Of a DNA stretch of 64,000 nt, positions 16,558 through 25,805 are shown in pieces; the first letter of the stretch is position 1; each line of letters begins with the position of its first letter. The translations under genes were made by a program, and so were the position numbers. Origin of the DNA: Bog-113 sp963752695 (GTDB taxonomy: Bacteria > Acidobacteriota > Terriglobia > Bryobacterales > Bryobacteraceae). The stretch is taken from contig CAVVZB010000002.1 in assembly GCA_963752695.1 (NCBI GenBank), forward strand, positions 1-64,000. Reading direction: 5' to 3'. A model generated the notes under the pieces. It was given only the letters and a program-made list of their open reading frames with translations, had not been told where the DNA came from and searched no databases.

Positions 16558-16848
16558 CTAGCGCCAATCACGATGCTCATCGGCGTAGCGATAGTCGCGG
16601 AACTCATCGCGGCGTGCGCGTTCGTAGCGCTCGTGTTCCCGATGTTGCTGCTCACGCCATTCGCGGGCACGCCATGCTCGATCGCGCTCTTGCTCACGGA
16701 CGCGCTCGCGGTACTCATGGACGGCATAGCGGTCATCGATGGGAGCGCGATACCGGTAATCGTCGCGGTCTTGCGCGAAAGCGCCTGCCGGTAACACGGT
16801 CAAAGCTGCACCCAGCACCAAGGCTGTTACTGCCATTTGCTTGAACAT
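16558..16848 (-). CDS. Small secreted Arg/Glu/Asp/Tyr-rich protein
   Basis: The 96-residue product begins with a clear signal peptide (MFKQMAVTALVLGAALTVLP, cleavage after AFA). The mature part is extremely charged and nearly all helix-forming: Asp-Arg-Asp-Asp-Tyr, then long runs of Arg, Glu and His such as REWREQQHREHERYERARRD, ending in DEHRDWR. It has no Cys and no known domain. A GGGTGG ribosome-binding site lies seven bases before the ATG. Similar small charged exported proteins are common in acidobacteria and unassigned. It is convergent with the MFS gene, four bases apart. Confidence 0.75.
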   Translation of the reverse strand: MFKQMAVTALVLGAALTVLPAGAFAQDRDDYRYRAPIDDRYAVHEYRERVREQERDRAWRAREWREQQHREHERYERARRDEFRDYRYADEHRDWR

Positions 16849-16964
16849 TTTGGGACCACCCTTTCGACTGTGAAGCGCTTTTTCTCGCTTCTGGCTAATT
16901 GGATGGACGCAGTCGAATCCCGTTGCTCAGGTGAATCGGAATTAACCGGACGTTCACCGGCGCT

Positions 16965-19229
16965 TCAGAATCGGCGATCGGGCTCGGTGTAGATACGCAT
17001 CAGCCGTAGGTGATCCAACATGGCGCGGTTGGTGTCCCCATTCATGTTCTCGTCGGCGGGGTCGAACAGCAACCGAATGTCATGATCGCCCTCGGTCAAG
17101 TTGACATGCTGATGGCTGCTGTAACCCCACTTGGACCATTCGTCTTTCCCACGCTGAGGAAAAACAATTGCCCCAAGAGCCTTGCCATCGACAGACAAGC
17201 TTCGAAGCGCGCATTTGTTCTCCGTGTTCACCGGCCCGCTCCCGTTGGAATACCGGAAGTCGATGGCGTAAGTCCCTGAGTCGGCCACCTTGGCGTGCCA
17301 TGTCAGGCTTCGATTCACGGAGCGCGAAATCTCAACAAACCCAGACCCCGTGAAACCGGTAAGCTTCTCCGTAGAAACGGTGCCAGCTAACTCCGCCTCA
17401 GTGATCGTACCTTCACGGTCATCGGCCAAGACTGGCTGACTCAAGAACGAATGCGAGCCATCTTTCCCCACCGCACTTACCTGGTATTCCGCATAACCGG
17501 ACGAAACGGGAAGGGTATACGAAAGCTCCTTCGTGTTGGTAACGCGCTCTCCGTTCTTCACCACGACATATTCCTCAGAGCCGGGAACCGCGGTCCAGTG
17601 CAGAATCGCGCTGTCACGGCTGAGGACGGGAGTCTCTGGCGACACCGCAGGTTCGACTACATGTAAACCGGCATTTGGCAGATCGTCATTCGCCATCAAT
17701 ATCTGAATGGTGTGCTTACCCGTAAGGTCAGCCGGGATCAAGGCACCATTGAGCGGTTCACTATCGAGCGTTATTGATTTCGGCGAACTCCCATAGCCCT
17801 CGATGTGAAAGCTGAGAAGCGCATCGCGGTACTTGAAGTTGTCGAGCGTCGCGGCCCCGGCGAATTCCTTCGGAACCACCGGAGCTAAATGCAGTCCATC
17901 TTCGCCGAAAGACATACCGAACAGAACACGGTAAGTCATTGCGAGGTTGCCCGCCACGCTCCAAAGTTGGCGAGCGGAGTTGATCTGGGTGCCTTGCGAG
18001 GAACCTGTGTCGGCAACCATATTCTCCTGGTTCGTCAGGAAAAGGGCCGCCGCTCGACATAGGGCAGACATCCCCTGCACCAGCGCCGGACCATCATGGC
18101 GTTTCGCCGCCGCCAGATTCCAGAATGCTTGTACGAAAGGCCAAACCGCGTTGTTGTGATACGGCGGAATGCCTGGAATCTGGGGGTAAATGGAAGGAAT
18201 TCCGTATTCCATTACCGGCGTGTTCTGAAGGATGCGCTGCTGCTGCTTTTCGGATGCGATGTCGAACAGAACAGCCAGCGACTCACCTAACGCCTCCGCG
18301 CGCGGCGACACGCTGAGCGCGTTCCAACCGTAGAGACACTGGCCATAGTAGCCATTTTGATCCAGCCAGAGAAATCGATTCATGCCATCGCGAATGCGGT
18401 TGGCAGTGGCCTCATAGGTTTCCGATGGTTGCCCAAGAAGTTTCGCCATCCGGGCCAAAATCTGATAGGTACGGTAGTGAACGGCATTGGTCCCGAGGGA
18501 GTGAGAGTTAAAGATATCGGCGGGCGTCATCCACCGCGGGTAGGTCTGTTCGCGCCAGTCGAGAAACGAGGATTCGCCGAAGGCCAGACCGGTTTGTTTA
18601 GAAAAAATGACCGCTTCGTCGTCCGCGGCGGAGTCCCGAATGATGGCGAATGATTGAGCGAGCCAATCGTGATCGCCCGTGACCAGATAGATTTCCCAAG
18701 CTGCCAGGGCCCACGTCATCCGGTCGGTGGATACAGGCCAGGAGCCGCCCGTGCCAGTGTCCTGGACGATGCGATTGCGGGCAACCTTTTGAAGCAGGCT
18801 AGCCTTTGCTGCGGCGGGTTCCACAGCGGCCAGCGCTAAGACGATACTGTAGCTGATATCGCGGGTCCAAACGCCTTCCCACTTTGCGCCTGCCATGAAC
18901 GCGCCGTCCTGGCGGATGTCCCTGTGGAGTTCTTCCAGGGACAGATTGTAGAGAGCGTCTAACAACACGTGGGCGGATCGAAGCTGCGGGTATCCGGAAA
19001 CGTCTTCAGTGAGTTGCCAGCGGCGTGGCTGCGTGTTCTTCCCGTCCGGGCTGTAATTGGATTCCAACTGCGTGCTCGACAGCGCTCGGGTTTCGAACTT
19101 GCCCTCGCGAACGCTGTCACTATTTACGGTGTAGCGCTTCGCGCGAAAGATCGGCGTCGTCGAGTCAGCCGCCTGCAACAGTGTACTTCCGGTCAGCACG
19201 GCAAACATCCAGAAGCAACGCAAAGACAC
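16965..19229 (-). CDS. Secreted six-hairpin glycosidase with C-terminal carbohydrate-binding region
   Basis: From GTG at 19229 the 754-residue protein has a signal peptide (SLRCFWMFAVLTGSTLLQAA). A longer frame to 19292 would overlap the divergent gene. The central region has the (alpha/alpha)6-barrel pattern of MGH1/GH63/GH37-like enzymes: WEGVWTRDISYSIVLALAAV, SWPVSTDRMTWALAAWEIYL, LDWREQTYPRWM and AVWPFVQAFWNLAAAKR. After about residue 520 comes a fibronectin-III-like stretch, then a CBM6/35-like beta domain (TITEAELAG, DSGTYAIDFRYSNGSGP, MLDHLRLMRI). It probably cleaves alpha-linked glycans or oligosaccharides outside the cytosol. Exact linkage unknown. It fits with malQ and the transporter nearby. 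Confidence 0.78.
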   Translation of the reverse strand: MSLRCFWMFAVLTGSTLLQAADSTTPIFRAKRYTVNSDSVREGKFETRALSSTQLESNYSPDGKNTQPRRWQLTEDVSGYPQLRSAHVLLDALYNLSLEELHRDIRQDGAFMAGAKWEGVWTRDISYSIVLALAAVEPAAAKASLLQKVARNRIVQDTGTGGSWPVSTDRMTWALAAWEIYLVTGDHDWLAQSFAIIRDSAADDEAVIFSKQTGLAFGESSFLDWREQTYPRWMTPADIFNSHSLGTNAVHYRTYQILARMAKLLGQPSETYEATANRIRDGMNRFLWLDQNGYYGQCLYGWNALSVSPRAEALGESLAVLFDIASEKQQQRILQNTPVMEYGIPSIYPQIPGIPPYHNNAVWPFVQAFWNLAAAKRHDGPALVQGMSALCRAAALFLTNQENMVADTGSSQGTQINSARQLWSVAGNLAMTYRVLFGMSFGEDGLHLAPVVPKEFAGAATLDNFKYRDALLSFHIEGYGSSPKSITLDSEPLNGALIPADLTGKHTIQILMANDDLPNAGLHVVEPAVSPETPVLSRDSAILHWTAVPGSEEYVVVKNGERVTNTKELSYTLPVSSGYAEYQVSAVGKDGSHSFLSQPVLADDREGTITEAELAGTVSTEKLTGFTGSGFVEISRSVNRSLTWHAKVADSGTYAIDFRYSNGSGPVNTENKCALRSLSVDGKALGAIVFPQRGKDEWSKWGYSSHQHVNLTEGDHDIRLLFDPADENMNGDTNRAMLDHLRLMRIYTEPDRRF

Positions 19230-19279
19230 ACGCCGATTATAGATAAGATCGATTGAGTGAGGCGCTCCGCCGCAGCCAA

Positions 19280-20605
19280 GTGAAATTCTCATCCCTTTAT
19301 TTATTAGCTCTTGTGATCCCGTCGTGTAGTGCGCAACAGACCTACTTCAGCGTTCCCCCACCGGACGCGCCGGAGTTGGCCGCTCGAGGAAGCTACAGCG
19401 TTGGTGTCCGCACCTTGACTGTGACCCATGCCAGTCAGGTCGACATCCTTAAATTTGATTCCACGACGGGCAAAGCGCCGGTTTACGACCGCCCGCTGAC
19501 AATCGAACTCTGGTACCCGGCGCGCATTCCTGCAGGTCAAACGGAGACCACGGTATACTCGAGCGCCATGCCGGGCGCTACCCCCCGTCCCGGTGTTCCC
19601 AGCACCTTTACGATCGCGGGCAAAGCGTTGCGGGACGCGCCGCCCGCACCTGGCGGTCCGTTTCCGCTTGTCGTGGTCTCTCATGGCTACCCTGGTTCGC
19701 GAACGTTTCTGACTTACTTAACGGAGAACCTGGCTTCCAAGGGCTATGTGGTCGCGGCGATCGATCACACGGATTCAGTTTTTGGCGACGTTAAGGGGTT
19801 TGCGAGCACTCTGCTCAATCGATCGCAAGATCAACTCTTCACGATCGATGCACTGACAACGGGAAAAAGCCTCCCGCAGGATCTTCGCGCAATGGTGGAC
19901 GCCTCGAAGGTGGCGATTGTCGGTTATTCAATGGGTGGTTACGGCGCTGTTCAAAGCGCGGGCGCTGGACTAAGCACGAGCGGCCTCCCAGCGAAACTGG
20001 TGCCGGGCGCGTACTTCGCACCGCTGGTAGACGGCAGTCCGGAATTTCGATCCATCAAGCGCGAAAGCCTCAAAGCGGTGGTTGCTATTGCCCCTTGGGG
20101 TGCTCAGCCGCCATTCAATTCCTGGGATGCGCCGTCATTCGCGAACATTCGCGTTCCCTCCTTATTTATTGTGGGCGACCAGGATGACGTCTCGGGATAC
20201 CTGCCGGGCGTTAGGACCATCTTCGATGGCGCAGTCAACTCGGATCGATGCCTGCTGGTTTATGAAAATGCCCGCCACAACGTCGGCGGCAATCCATCGC
20301 CGCCGATTGGACTCGACTTCGTGGGGGAGGAAAGCTTCAGCGAGCCGGTTTGGCGCAAGGACCGCATTACCGCGATTAATCAGCATTTCATTACGGCGTT
20401 TCTCGATCTTGTACTCAAGGGTGATGAGTCGCGAAGAAGCTTTTTGCACGTAGCGCCCGAGCGATCAAACGAAGGAGTTTGGCCCCTTCCCGCCGGCGTC
20501 TCAGTTGGCGCCGCATACGCATCGGACGGCCAGAAATACTGGAAGGGATTTCAGCGGCGATGGGCAGTTGGCTTGGAGATGCATTGCGCCACGCCCGCGC
20601 GGTGA
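19280..20605 (+). CDS. Secreted alpha/beta-hydrolase, PAF-acetylhydrolase-like
   Basis: The product starts with a signal peptide (VKFSSLYLLALVIPSCSAQQ). GTG at 19280 gives a compact signal, though the frame is open from a GTG at 19253. The hydrolase core shows the oxyanion HG in FPLVVVSHGYPGSRTFLTYL, the nucleophile elbow in VAIVGYSMGGYGAV, the acid in SLFIVGDQDDVSGY and a His in YENARHNVGG. The arrangement resembles dienelactone hydrolases and platelet-activating-factor acetylhydrolase-like esterases. The substrate is not evident. It diverges from the glycosidase gene 50 bases away and converges on the next gene. Confidence 0.78.
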   Translation: MKFSSLYLLALVIPSCSAQQTYFSVPPPDAPELAARGSYSVGVRTLTVTHASQVDILKFDSTTGKAPVYDRPLTIELWYPARIPAGQTETTVYSSAMPGATPRPGVPSTFTIAGKALRDAPPAPGGPFPLVVVSHGYPGSRTFLTYLTENLASKGYVVAAIDHTDSVFGDVKGFASTLLNRSQDQLFTIDALTTGKSLPQDLRAMVDASKVAIVGYSMGGYGAVQSAGAGLSTSGLPAKLVPGAYFAPLVDGSPEFRSIKRESLKAVVAIAPWGAQPPFNSWDAPSFANIRVPSLFIVGDQDDVSGYLPGVRTIFDGAVNSDRCLLVYENARHNVGGNPSPPIGLDFVGEESFSEPVWRKDRITAINQHFITAFLDLVLKGDESRRSFLHVAPERSNEGVWPLPAGVSVGAAYASDGQKYWKGFQRRWAVGLEMHCATPAR

Positions 20606-20616
20606 CTGTCGTTGGG

Positions 20617-21723
20617 TTACCGCGACGGAGAGAGCTTCACCGCTTTTCCGGTTCGCGCGGACTCGCGCGCGGCTTCCAGTATTTCCACCACGATCATGTT
20701 GTTTTCTAACGAGGACAATCCCGCCGGTTGCATCTTACCGCGGACGACCGCCTTCAGATAAGAAACCGAATCCGTCTGGTCCGCCGGCAGTGCGGGCGGT
20801 GTGCTGGTCGTCTCGGTTGAGGCGGACGTTTTCTCGATGCGCGTTTTAAGAACGTTCCCGCCGACGGCTACGGCATATCCGCGATCCCCATATACTTCGA
20901 AATCCTTCCGAGCGTAAGGCCAATTCCAAGAGCCCTGGATAATGCCTGTGGCGTGCGGATACTTGACGAGAACGCTCGCATCGTCATCGACGCCCGCGTA
21001 GGTCTGAGGCTTGAATGTCTGCGTCACCGCTGACACCGAGAGCGGCCGCTGATTATCCATTAACCAAGTCATCAGGTTGGCGCCGTAACAGCCGAAATCG
21101 AACAGTGCGCCAGCGCCGTTTTTCGCGGGATCGATCAGCCATTTCAGAAACTCCGGACCGACCCCAATTTCTTTTGGACCTTGGTGACCGTCCATGGCCA
21201 CCATCTTGTGAATGTCTCCCGCCGCATGCTGCTCCTTGAACAAGCGCCAGATTTCGGCATGGCTGCGATACCAGGTCGTCTCGTAATTTACGATGACCGG
21301 AATTCGGCCGTCTGTGGAATCCTTCAGAATCTCTCGTGCCTGCCGCGAATCGATCGCTAGAGGTTTTTCCATCATCACCGGAATGTGGCGCGGCGCGGCG
21401 GCCTTCACGACCATGGCGTGGTCCGACGTGCTGGTGAATGCCGCGACGGCTTCGGGGTGGGTGCTATCCAGCATCGCCGGGATACTGGAGAAACATTGAC
21501 TGGCGGGGAGTCCGAGTTGTTGTGCATATTTGTGCACTAATTCCGAATCGGGGTCGGAGATCCCGACGATTTGAACGTCATTTCGGGCTCGCACCAGTCC
21601 GATGAAACCGCTAACGTGACCGTGAACCAGTCCGGCAACGGCTACTCGGAGTGGCGGCTCGACTGGCGCCGCGTGAACGAGTGAACCGGCAATCAGGGCC
21701 AGCAATAGATTTCTCACAAACAT
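20617..21723 (-). CDS. Exported Gfo/Idh/MocA-family oxidoreductase
   Basis: The 368-residue product has a signal peptide (MFVRNLLLALIAGSLVHAAP) before a Rossmann domain. The glycine motif is degenerate: VAVAGLVHGHVSGFIGLVRA instead of GxGxxG. The conserved EKP motif (HIPVMMEKPLAIDSRQA) is present, as are GALFDFGCYGANLMTWL and YGDRGYAVAV in the C-terminal alpha/beta domain. Members usually oxidise or rearrange sugars with NAD(P). Exported relatives may hold the cofactor tightly, as glucose-fructose oxidoreductase does. Substrate unknown. It converges with the esterase gene (11 bases between the stops) and lies near another Gfo/Idh/MocA gene at 22731. Confidence 0.85.
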   Translation of the reverse strand: MFVRNLLLALIAGSLVHAAPVEPPLRVAVAGLVHGHVSGFIGLVRARNDVQIVGISDPDSELVHKYAQQLGLPASQCFSSIPAMLDSTHPEAVAAFTSTSDHAMVVKAAAPRHIPVMMEKPLAIDSRQAREILKDSTDGRIPVIVNYETTWYRSHAEIWRLFKEQHAAGDIHKMVAMDGHQGPKEIGVGPEFLKWLIDPAKNGAGALFDFGCYGANLMTWLMDNQRPLSVSAVTQTFKPQTYAGVDDDASVLVKYPHATGIIQGSWNWPYARKDFEVYGDRGYAVAVGGNVLKTRIEKTSASTETTSTPPALPADQTDSVSYLKAVVRGKMQPAGLSSLENNMIVVEILEAARESARTGKAVKLSPSR

Positions 21724-21803
21724 GAGGAAAGTCTACATGGCGTCCAATCCCGGGTCTTGAACATCTAACCGGTGTGTCAGTTCAAACTCTCAGAGGAAGC
21801 GGG

Positions 21804-22694
21804 ATGAATCTACCGAAGCTGATATCGGCCGGAGTTAAATTCGGGCCCATGCTGGTGGAGCGCATCTCGGCGGATATGCAGCGCGCGGTTCGCCCGGCTC
21901 CCCACCGGCCCGACTATGCACAGTGGCCGCACGAAGGTATGCATGCCGCGTGGGTGGGCCACAGCACGGTGATGCTGCAGATCGATGGTTTCACCATCGT
22001 TACCGACCCTGTATTAGCAAACCGGGTCGGCTTAAATTTCGGTCCGGTGACGTTGGGCATGAAGCGGCTTGTTGCGCCAGCAAGCACGCTCGTCGATCTG
22101 CCTCGTCCCGAGCTGATCCTACTCTCCCACGCCCACATGGACCATTTCGACGTTCCCACGCTGCGAAGGCTGGAAAACAAGGCTTCGACCGTGGTGACCG
22201 CCCCGAATACATCCGATCTTCTCCGCCCTCGGCGTTATCGCGGGGTACGGGAGTTGGCGTGGGGCGAGAGTACCCAAGTGGGGCCGGCCAAAATCACCGC
22301 CTTCCAAGTGAAGCACTGGGGAGCGCGTATGCAGACCGACACACAGCGCGGCTATAACGGCTATGTGATCGAGGTGGGACGCCATCGGGTAGTTTTCGGC
22401 GGTGACACCGCCTGGATCGATACATTCCGCCAGTTGCGCGCGTTCGGGAAGGTTGACGTCGCGATTATGCCAATTGGCGCCTATAACCCGTGGATCGACG
22501 CGCATTGCAACCCCGAACAAGCACTCGCGATGGCCAACGATGCGGGAGCAGACTTTGTGTTTCCGGTGCATCACCAAACGTTTGTGTTGAGCCAGGAACC
22601 CGAAGCCGAGCCGATGGAGAGGTTGCTAAATGCGGCGGCGGACGAAAACCGAATCTGCGTGCGTGAAATCGGTCAGGAGTTTCACCTCAGCTAA
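21804..22694 (+). CDS. MBL-fold metallo-hydrolase, UlaG/NAPE-PLD-like
   Basis: Cytosolic protein of 296 residues from ATG at 21804, which has AGAGGAAG just upstream; an earlier GTG at 21774 is in frame but less likely. The metal site is plain: ILLSHAHMDHFDVPTL carries the HxHxDH motif, VVFGGDTAWID the later Asp, and FPVHHQTF the last His region. The N-terminal MHAAWVGHSTVMLQIDGFTI with TDPVLANR matches the branch that includes NAPE-phospholipase D and UlaG lactonase. Many members act on phosphodiesters or lactones; which one here cannot be told. Confidence 0.88.
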   Translation: MNLPKLISAGVKFGPMLVERISADMQRAVRPAPHRPDYAQWPHEGMHAAWVGHSTVMLQIDGFTIVTDPVLANRVGLNFGPVTLGMKRLVAPASTLVDLPRPELILLSHAHMDHFDVPTLRRLENKASTVVTAPNTSDLLRPRRYRGVRELAWGESTQVGPAKITAFQVKHWGARMQTDTQRGYNGYVIEVGRHRVVFGGDTAWIDTFRQLRAFGKVDVAIMPIGAYNPWIDAHCNPEQALAMANDAGADFVFPVHHQTFVLSQEPEAEPMERLLNAAADENRICVREIGQEFHLS

Positions 22695-22730
22695 GAATCG
22701 CGGGCACTCAATCTGTTATCGTGCTTCTTC

Positions 22731-23849
22731 ATGCCGAACACAGGAAAAGTGAAGGTTGGAATAATCGGATCGCAATTCGAAGCGGATATACATGCCGCGT
22801 CGTTCCAGATCATGCCCGAAGAAGCGGAAGTGGTGGCAGTGGCCTCGCCGACACCGGGCAACGCCGCAAAGCTAGCCAAGCATTACGGCATTCCCCGCGT
22901 CTTCACCGATTACCGGGAGATGCTCAAAGAGCCCGATATCGAGATGGTGACGATCACCGCTCCCAACTACCTGCATAAGCAGATGACGCTTGATATCGCG
23001 GCGGCGGGCAAGCATGTGGTTTGCGAGAAGCCGCTGTGCATGACGCTGGAAGAAGCGGACGAGATGATTGCGGGATGCAAGAAGCACGGCGTGTTGCTGA
23101 TGTATGCCGAGGAACTCTTTTACACCCCAAAATACGTGAAGGTCAAAGAGATGGCGGACCAGGGCGCGTTCGGGAAGGTGTACCTGGTAAAGCAGAGCGA
23201 GAAGCACTTTGGCCCGCATAGCGATTGGTTTTGGGACGTCAGCAAGTCCGGCGGTGGCGCGCTGATGGATCTGGGATGCCATGGGATCGCGTTTTGCTAT
23301 TGGTTCTTGGGCCGCCCTGCAATCAAGAGCGTCTATGCACAAATGGGCACTTATGTTCACGGTGCAAAAACCAAGGGTGAGGACGACGTTACCTGCATCA
23401 TTGAGTTCGCCAACGATGCGGTGGGCATTGTGGAAGACAGCTGGGCCAAGCGCGGCGGGATGGACGACAAGATCGAAGTCTTTGGCGAAGGCGGGGTCAG
23501 CTACGCGAACCTGCACATGGGCAACGCCATGCCCACTTACAGCGAGTATGGTTTCAAGTACGCGGTAGAAAAAGCTCCAAAGACGGATGGGTGGACGTGG
23601 CCCGTGTTCGAAGAGCATTGGAACTACGGGCTGCCGCAAGAAATGCGCAACTTCGCGCGAGCGGTCCGCGGCAAGGAAGAACCACTTGCTACCGGCGAAG
23701 ACGGACGACTGGTCCTAGAGGTGATGTATGCGGCTTACGCTTCCGCCGGGCAGGGACGTAAGATCGAGTTCCCTTGGACGCCGCCAACCGGAGTCAAGCT
23801 GCCGATCGATCTCTGGCTGAATCCGGAACGGCCCAACGCCGCGAAATGA
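22731..23849 (+). CDS. Cytosolic Gfo/Idh/MocA-family oxidoreductase
   Basis: The 372-residue protein has no signal peptide. The Rossmann motif begins VKVGIIGSQFEADIHAASFQ, the catalytic EKP region is KHVVCEKPLCMTLEEADEMI, and the substrate-domain motif is GGGALMDLGCHGIAFCYWFL with the conserved His. Members are NAD(P)-dependent dehydrogenases or retro-Michael enzymes acting on sugars, inositols and 3-keto sugars. It opens a run of six tightly spaced genes (SIS protein, ROK kinase, GMC dehydrogenase, small subunit, TIM-barrel protein). The next start overlaps its stop (ATGA at 23846), so translation is coupled. Confidence 0.9.
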   Translation: MPNTGKVKVGIIGSQFEADIHAASFQIMPEEAEVVAVASPTPGNAAKLAKHYGIPRVFTDYREMLKEPDIEMVTITAPNYLHKQMTLDIAAAGKHVVCEKPLCMTLEEADEMIAGCKKHGVLLMYAEELFYTPKYVKVKEMADQGAFGKVYLVKQSEKHFGPHSDWFWDVSKSGGGALMDLGCHGIAFCYWFLGRPAIKSVYAQMGTYVHGAKTKGEDDVTCIIEFANDAVGIVEDSWAKRGGMDDKIEVFGEGGVSYANLHMGNAMPTYSEYGFKYAVEKAPKTDGWTWPVFEEHWNYGLPQEMRNFARAVRGKEEPLATGEDGRLVLEVMYAAYASAGQGRKIEFPWTPPTGVKLPIDLWLNPERPNAAK

Positions 23850-24889
23850 ACAAACTATTCGCCGACATTCTGGGACAGCCCGCCTCATTAGCAGGAGTGA
23901 TCGCCTATCAGTCCGGAGCGGGACGTGGAGTATTGGCGCGTGCGGCAGCCGAAGTGCGACATGCCCGAAGAGTAATCTTCACCGGCATGGGCAGTTCGTT
24001 ATTTGCCTGCATGCCGGCGGCGGCGGCGCTGAACGCGGATGGACGTTGCTGCACCGTGGTTGAGGCGGCCGAGCTGCTCTATTTCCAACTGAACGCGCTG
24101 ACTCGGGATACAGCGGCGGTGTTGGTCTCCCGCTCGGGAGATACGGTTGAAGTGGTAAAGCTGATCCCCGAACTGCGGGCGCGGGGAGTCCACATTATCG
24201 GCGTGACTAATAGCGGCTCGAGTACGCTGGCGCGTGAGGCCGATCTGCTTATTGAAGTGGGCAGCGAGCCCGATCATCTGGTCGCTTTGCGCACTTATAC
24301 GGGCACCGCAGCGACGCTATTGATGCTGGCAAGTCATGCCTCGGGAACGGGCAGCCTTCCTGAGGCGTTGCCGGATCTGATGGAAAGCTTGATCGCGCAA
24401 TGCATGAAGGACAGCGAGCAGTGGCGCGATTGGCTGGAGCCGGCCAGGTACATTTACGTTCTGGGGCGTGGGGCGTCGCTCGGCTCGGTGAACGAGGGTG
24501 CGCTTCTCTTTCATGAAAGCGCTCGGCAGCCTGCAATACCGATGTCTTCCGCGCATTTTCGGCACGGCCCTGTCGAGGTGGTCTCCCCGGAGTATCGCGC
24601 CATTGTCTTCGCCACGCAGCCGGCGACGCGCGCCTTGGATCAGCGGCTGGCGGAAGATCTTCAGCAGATGGGAGGTCACGTTCGTTGCATCGGCGGCTCC
24701 GGGGCGCTTGCGCTTTGTGAGTGGCCAGCACAATTGCAGGCGGGACCCGTAGCGGCTATTGCCGAAATTATTCCAGTACAGATCGCGGCGGCGCGGCTTG
24801 CGGAATGGCGGGGCGTGCCGGCGGCTAGTTTTCAGTTCGCACCCTTGGTGACAGTCGACGAAGCCGGGTTTGCCAACCCCGCCGGATAG
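23846..24889 (+). CDS. SIS-domain sugar isomerase or deaminase (GlmS C-terminal-like)
   Basis: Protein of 347 residues with two SIS domains. Starting at ATG 23846 avoids a long overlap; the frame is open from 23774. The first domain has ARRVIFTGMGSSLFACMPAA and AAVLVSRSGDTVEVVKLIPE, the second YIYVLGRGASLGSVNEGALL, SSAHFRHGPVEVV. Double-SIS proteins include the isomerase half of GlmS, NagB-II glucosamine-6-phosphate deaminase and fructosamine deglycases. Next to a ROK kinase the likely task is isomerising or deaminating a phosphorylated sugar or amino sugar in the cytosol. No glutaminase domain is present. Confidence 0.87.
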   Translation: MNKLFADILGQPASLAGVIAYQSGAGRGVLARAAAEVRHARRVIFTGMGSSLFACMPAAAALNADGRCCTVVEAAELLYFQLNALTRDTAAVLVSRSGDTVEVVKLIPELRARGVHIIGVTNSGSSTLAREADLLIEVGSEPDHLVALRTYTGTAATLLMLASHASGTGSLPEALPDLMESLIAQCMKDSEQWRDWLEPARYIYVLGRGASLGSVNEGALLFHESARQPAIPMSSAHFRHGPVEVVSPEYRAIVFATQPATRALDQRLAEDLQQMGGHVRCIGGSGALALCEWPAQLQAGPVAAIAEIIPVQIAAARLAEWRGVPAASFQFAPLVTVDEAGFANPAG

Positions 24890-25804
24890 ATGGTTTGCGC
24901 CGTCGACATTGGGGGCACATTCACCAAGGTGGCTTTGGTGTCGCGCGAGGGCGACATCGAACACTTCCGCCGTTTTCCCACCGCGCCTCCGGTCGAGGAC
25001 TTTTTCGAGCGGCTCTGCCGGGTTATCTCGGACGTGCGAGCGCTGGGAAGTGAAGAAAGCGCGATCGGTGTTTCATTAGCCGGCTTCATCGACGCCGCGC
25101 ATTCCACCCTGTTCTACAACCCGAATCTGCCCTGGCTGGAGCGCTTTCCGCTGCGTAGCCGTTTGGCCGAGGCCTTCCGCGTTCCTGTTTCAATCGAGGT
25201 CGACTCGAACGCTGCGGCACTGGCGGAATTCCGTTTCGGCACTGGTGCGGGCGCTAAGCGTTTTCTTTGCCTCACGATCGGTACCGGCATTGGCGGCGGG
25301 TTCGTGGTGGATGGGCAGCTCGTCAGGCTGACGCATGAGTGCATTGGCGACGTGGGTCATATTGTGGTGGATCCGGGACCTGCGGGGCGGCGTTGCACTT
25401 GCGGCGGTTCGGGTTGCGCGGAAGCCACTGTGGCCGCGCCCGCGATTCTGGAGATGGCAGGCGGTTTAGCCTCGTCGCTGGAAGATCTGCCACGGAGTGC
25501 GGCAGTGGAATTGATTTTCGCTGAGGCTGGACGACATTTAGGCCTGCTTACTGCATCGCTTTCCTCCATTTTCTTCCCTGACTGCATTGCGCTCGGGGGT
25601 GGAGTTTGCGAGGCGTCGCCGCTGATCTTAGCGTCGGCAAGAGCTGAGTTCGAGCGTTCCGCAAGTGCTTGGAGCCGCGCGGAAACACGCTTGGTGCAAG
25701 CGAGACTTGGCCCGCGGGCTCCGTTGATTGGAGCGGCTTCTGCAGCAGACTGCACGTTGTCGCCGTGCCCGCTATTTGAGGTAGATTCAATACAGGAGTT
25801 TTGA
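24890..25804 (+). CDS. ROK-family sugar kinase
   Basis: Kinase-like protein of 304 residues starting directly after the stop of the SIS gene. The N-terminal phosphate motif is CAVDIGGTFTKVALVSREG, the catalytic region is VSIEVDSNAAALAEFRFGTG (Asn-Asp equivalents), GTGIGGGFVVDG is the ROK signature, and the zinc motif is GHIVVDPGPAGRRCTCGGSGCAE. No helix-turn-helix, so it is an enzyme rather than a repressor. ROK kinases phosphorylate glucose, N-acetylglucosamine, N-acetylmannosamine, allose or fructose. The context suggests the sugar that the SIS protein then converts. Confidence 0.9.
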   Translation: MVCAVDIGGTFTKVALVSREGDIEHFRRFPTAPPVEDFFERLCRVISDVRALGSEESAIGVSLAGFIDAAHSTLFYNPNLPWLERFPLRSRLAEAFRVPVSIEVDSNAAALAEFRFGTGAGAKRFLCLTIGTGIGGGFVVDGQLVRLTHECIGDVGHIVVDPGPAGRRCTCGGSGCAEATVAAPAILEMAGGLASSLEDLPRSAAVELIFAEAGRHLGLLTASLSSIFFPDCIALGGGVCEASPLILASARAEFERSASAWSRAETRLVQARLGPRAPLIGAASAADCTLSPCPLFEVDSIQEF

Positions 25805-25805
25805 C

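Noticed and set aside
24249..24964. Long minus-strand frames opposite the SIS and ROK genes
   Set aside because: They mirror well-recognised plus-strand enzymes and have no motif of their own.
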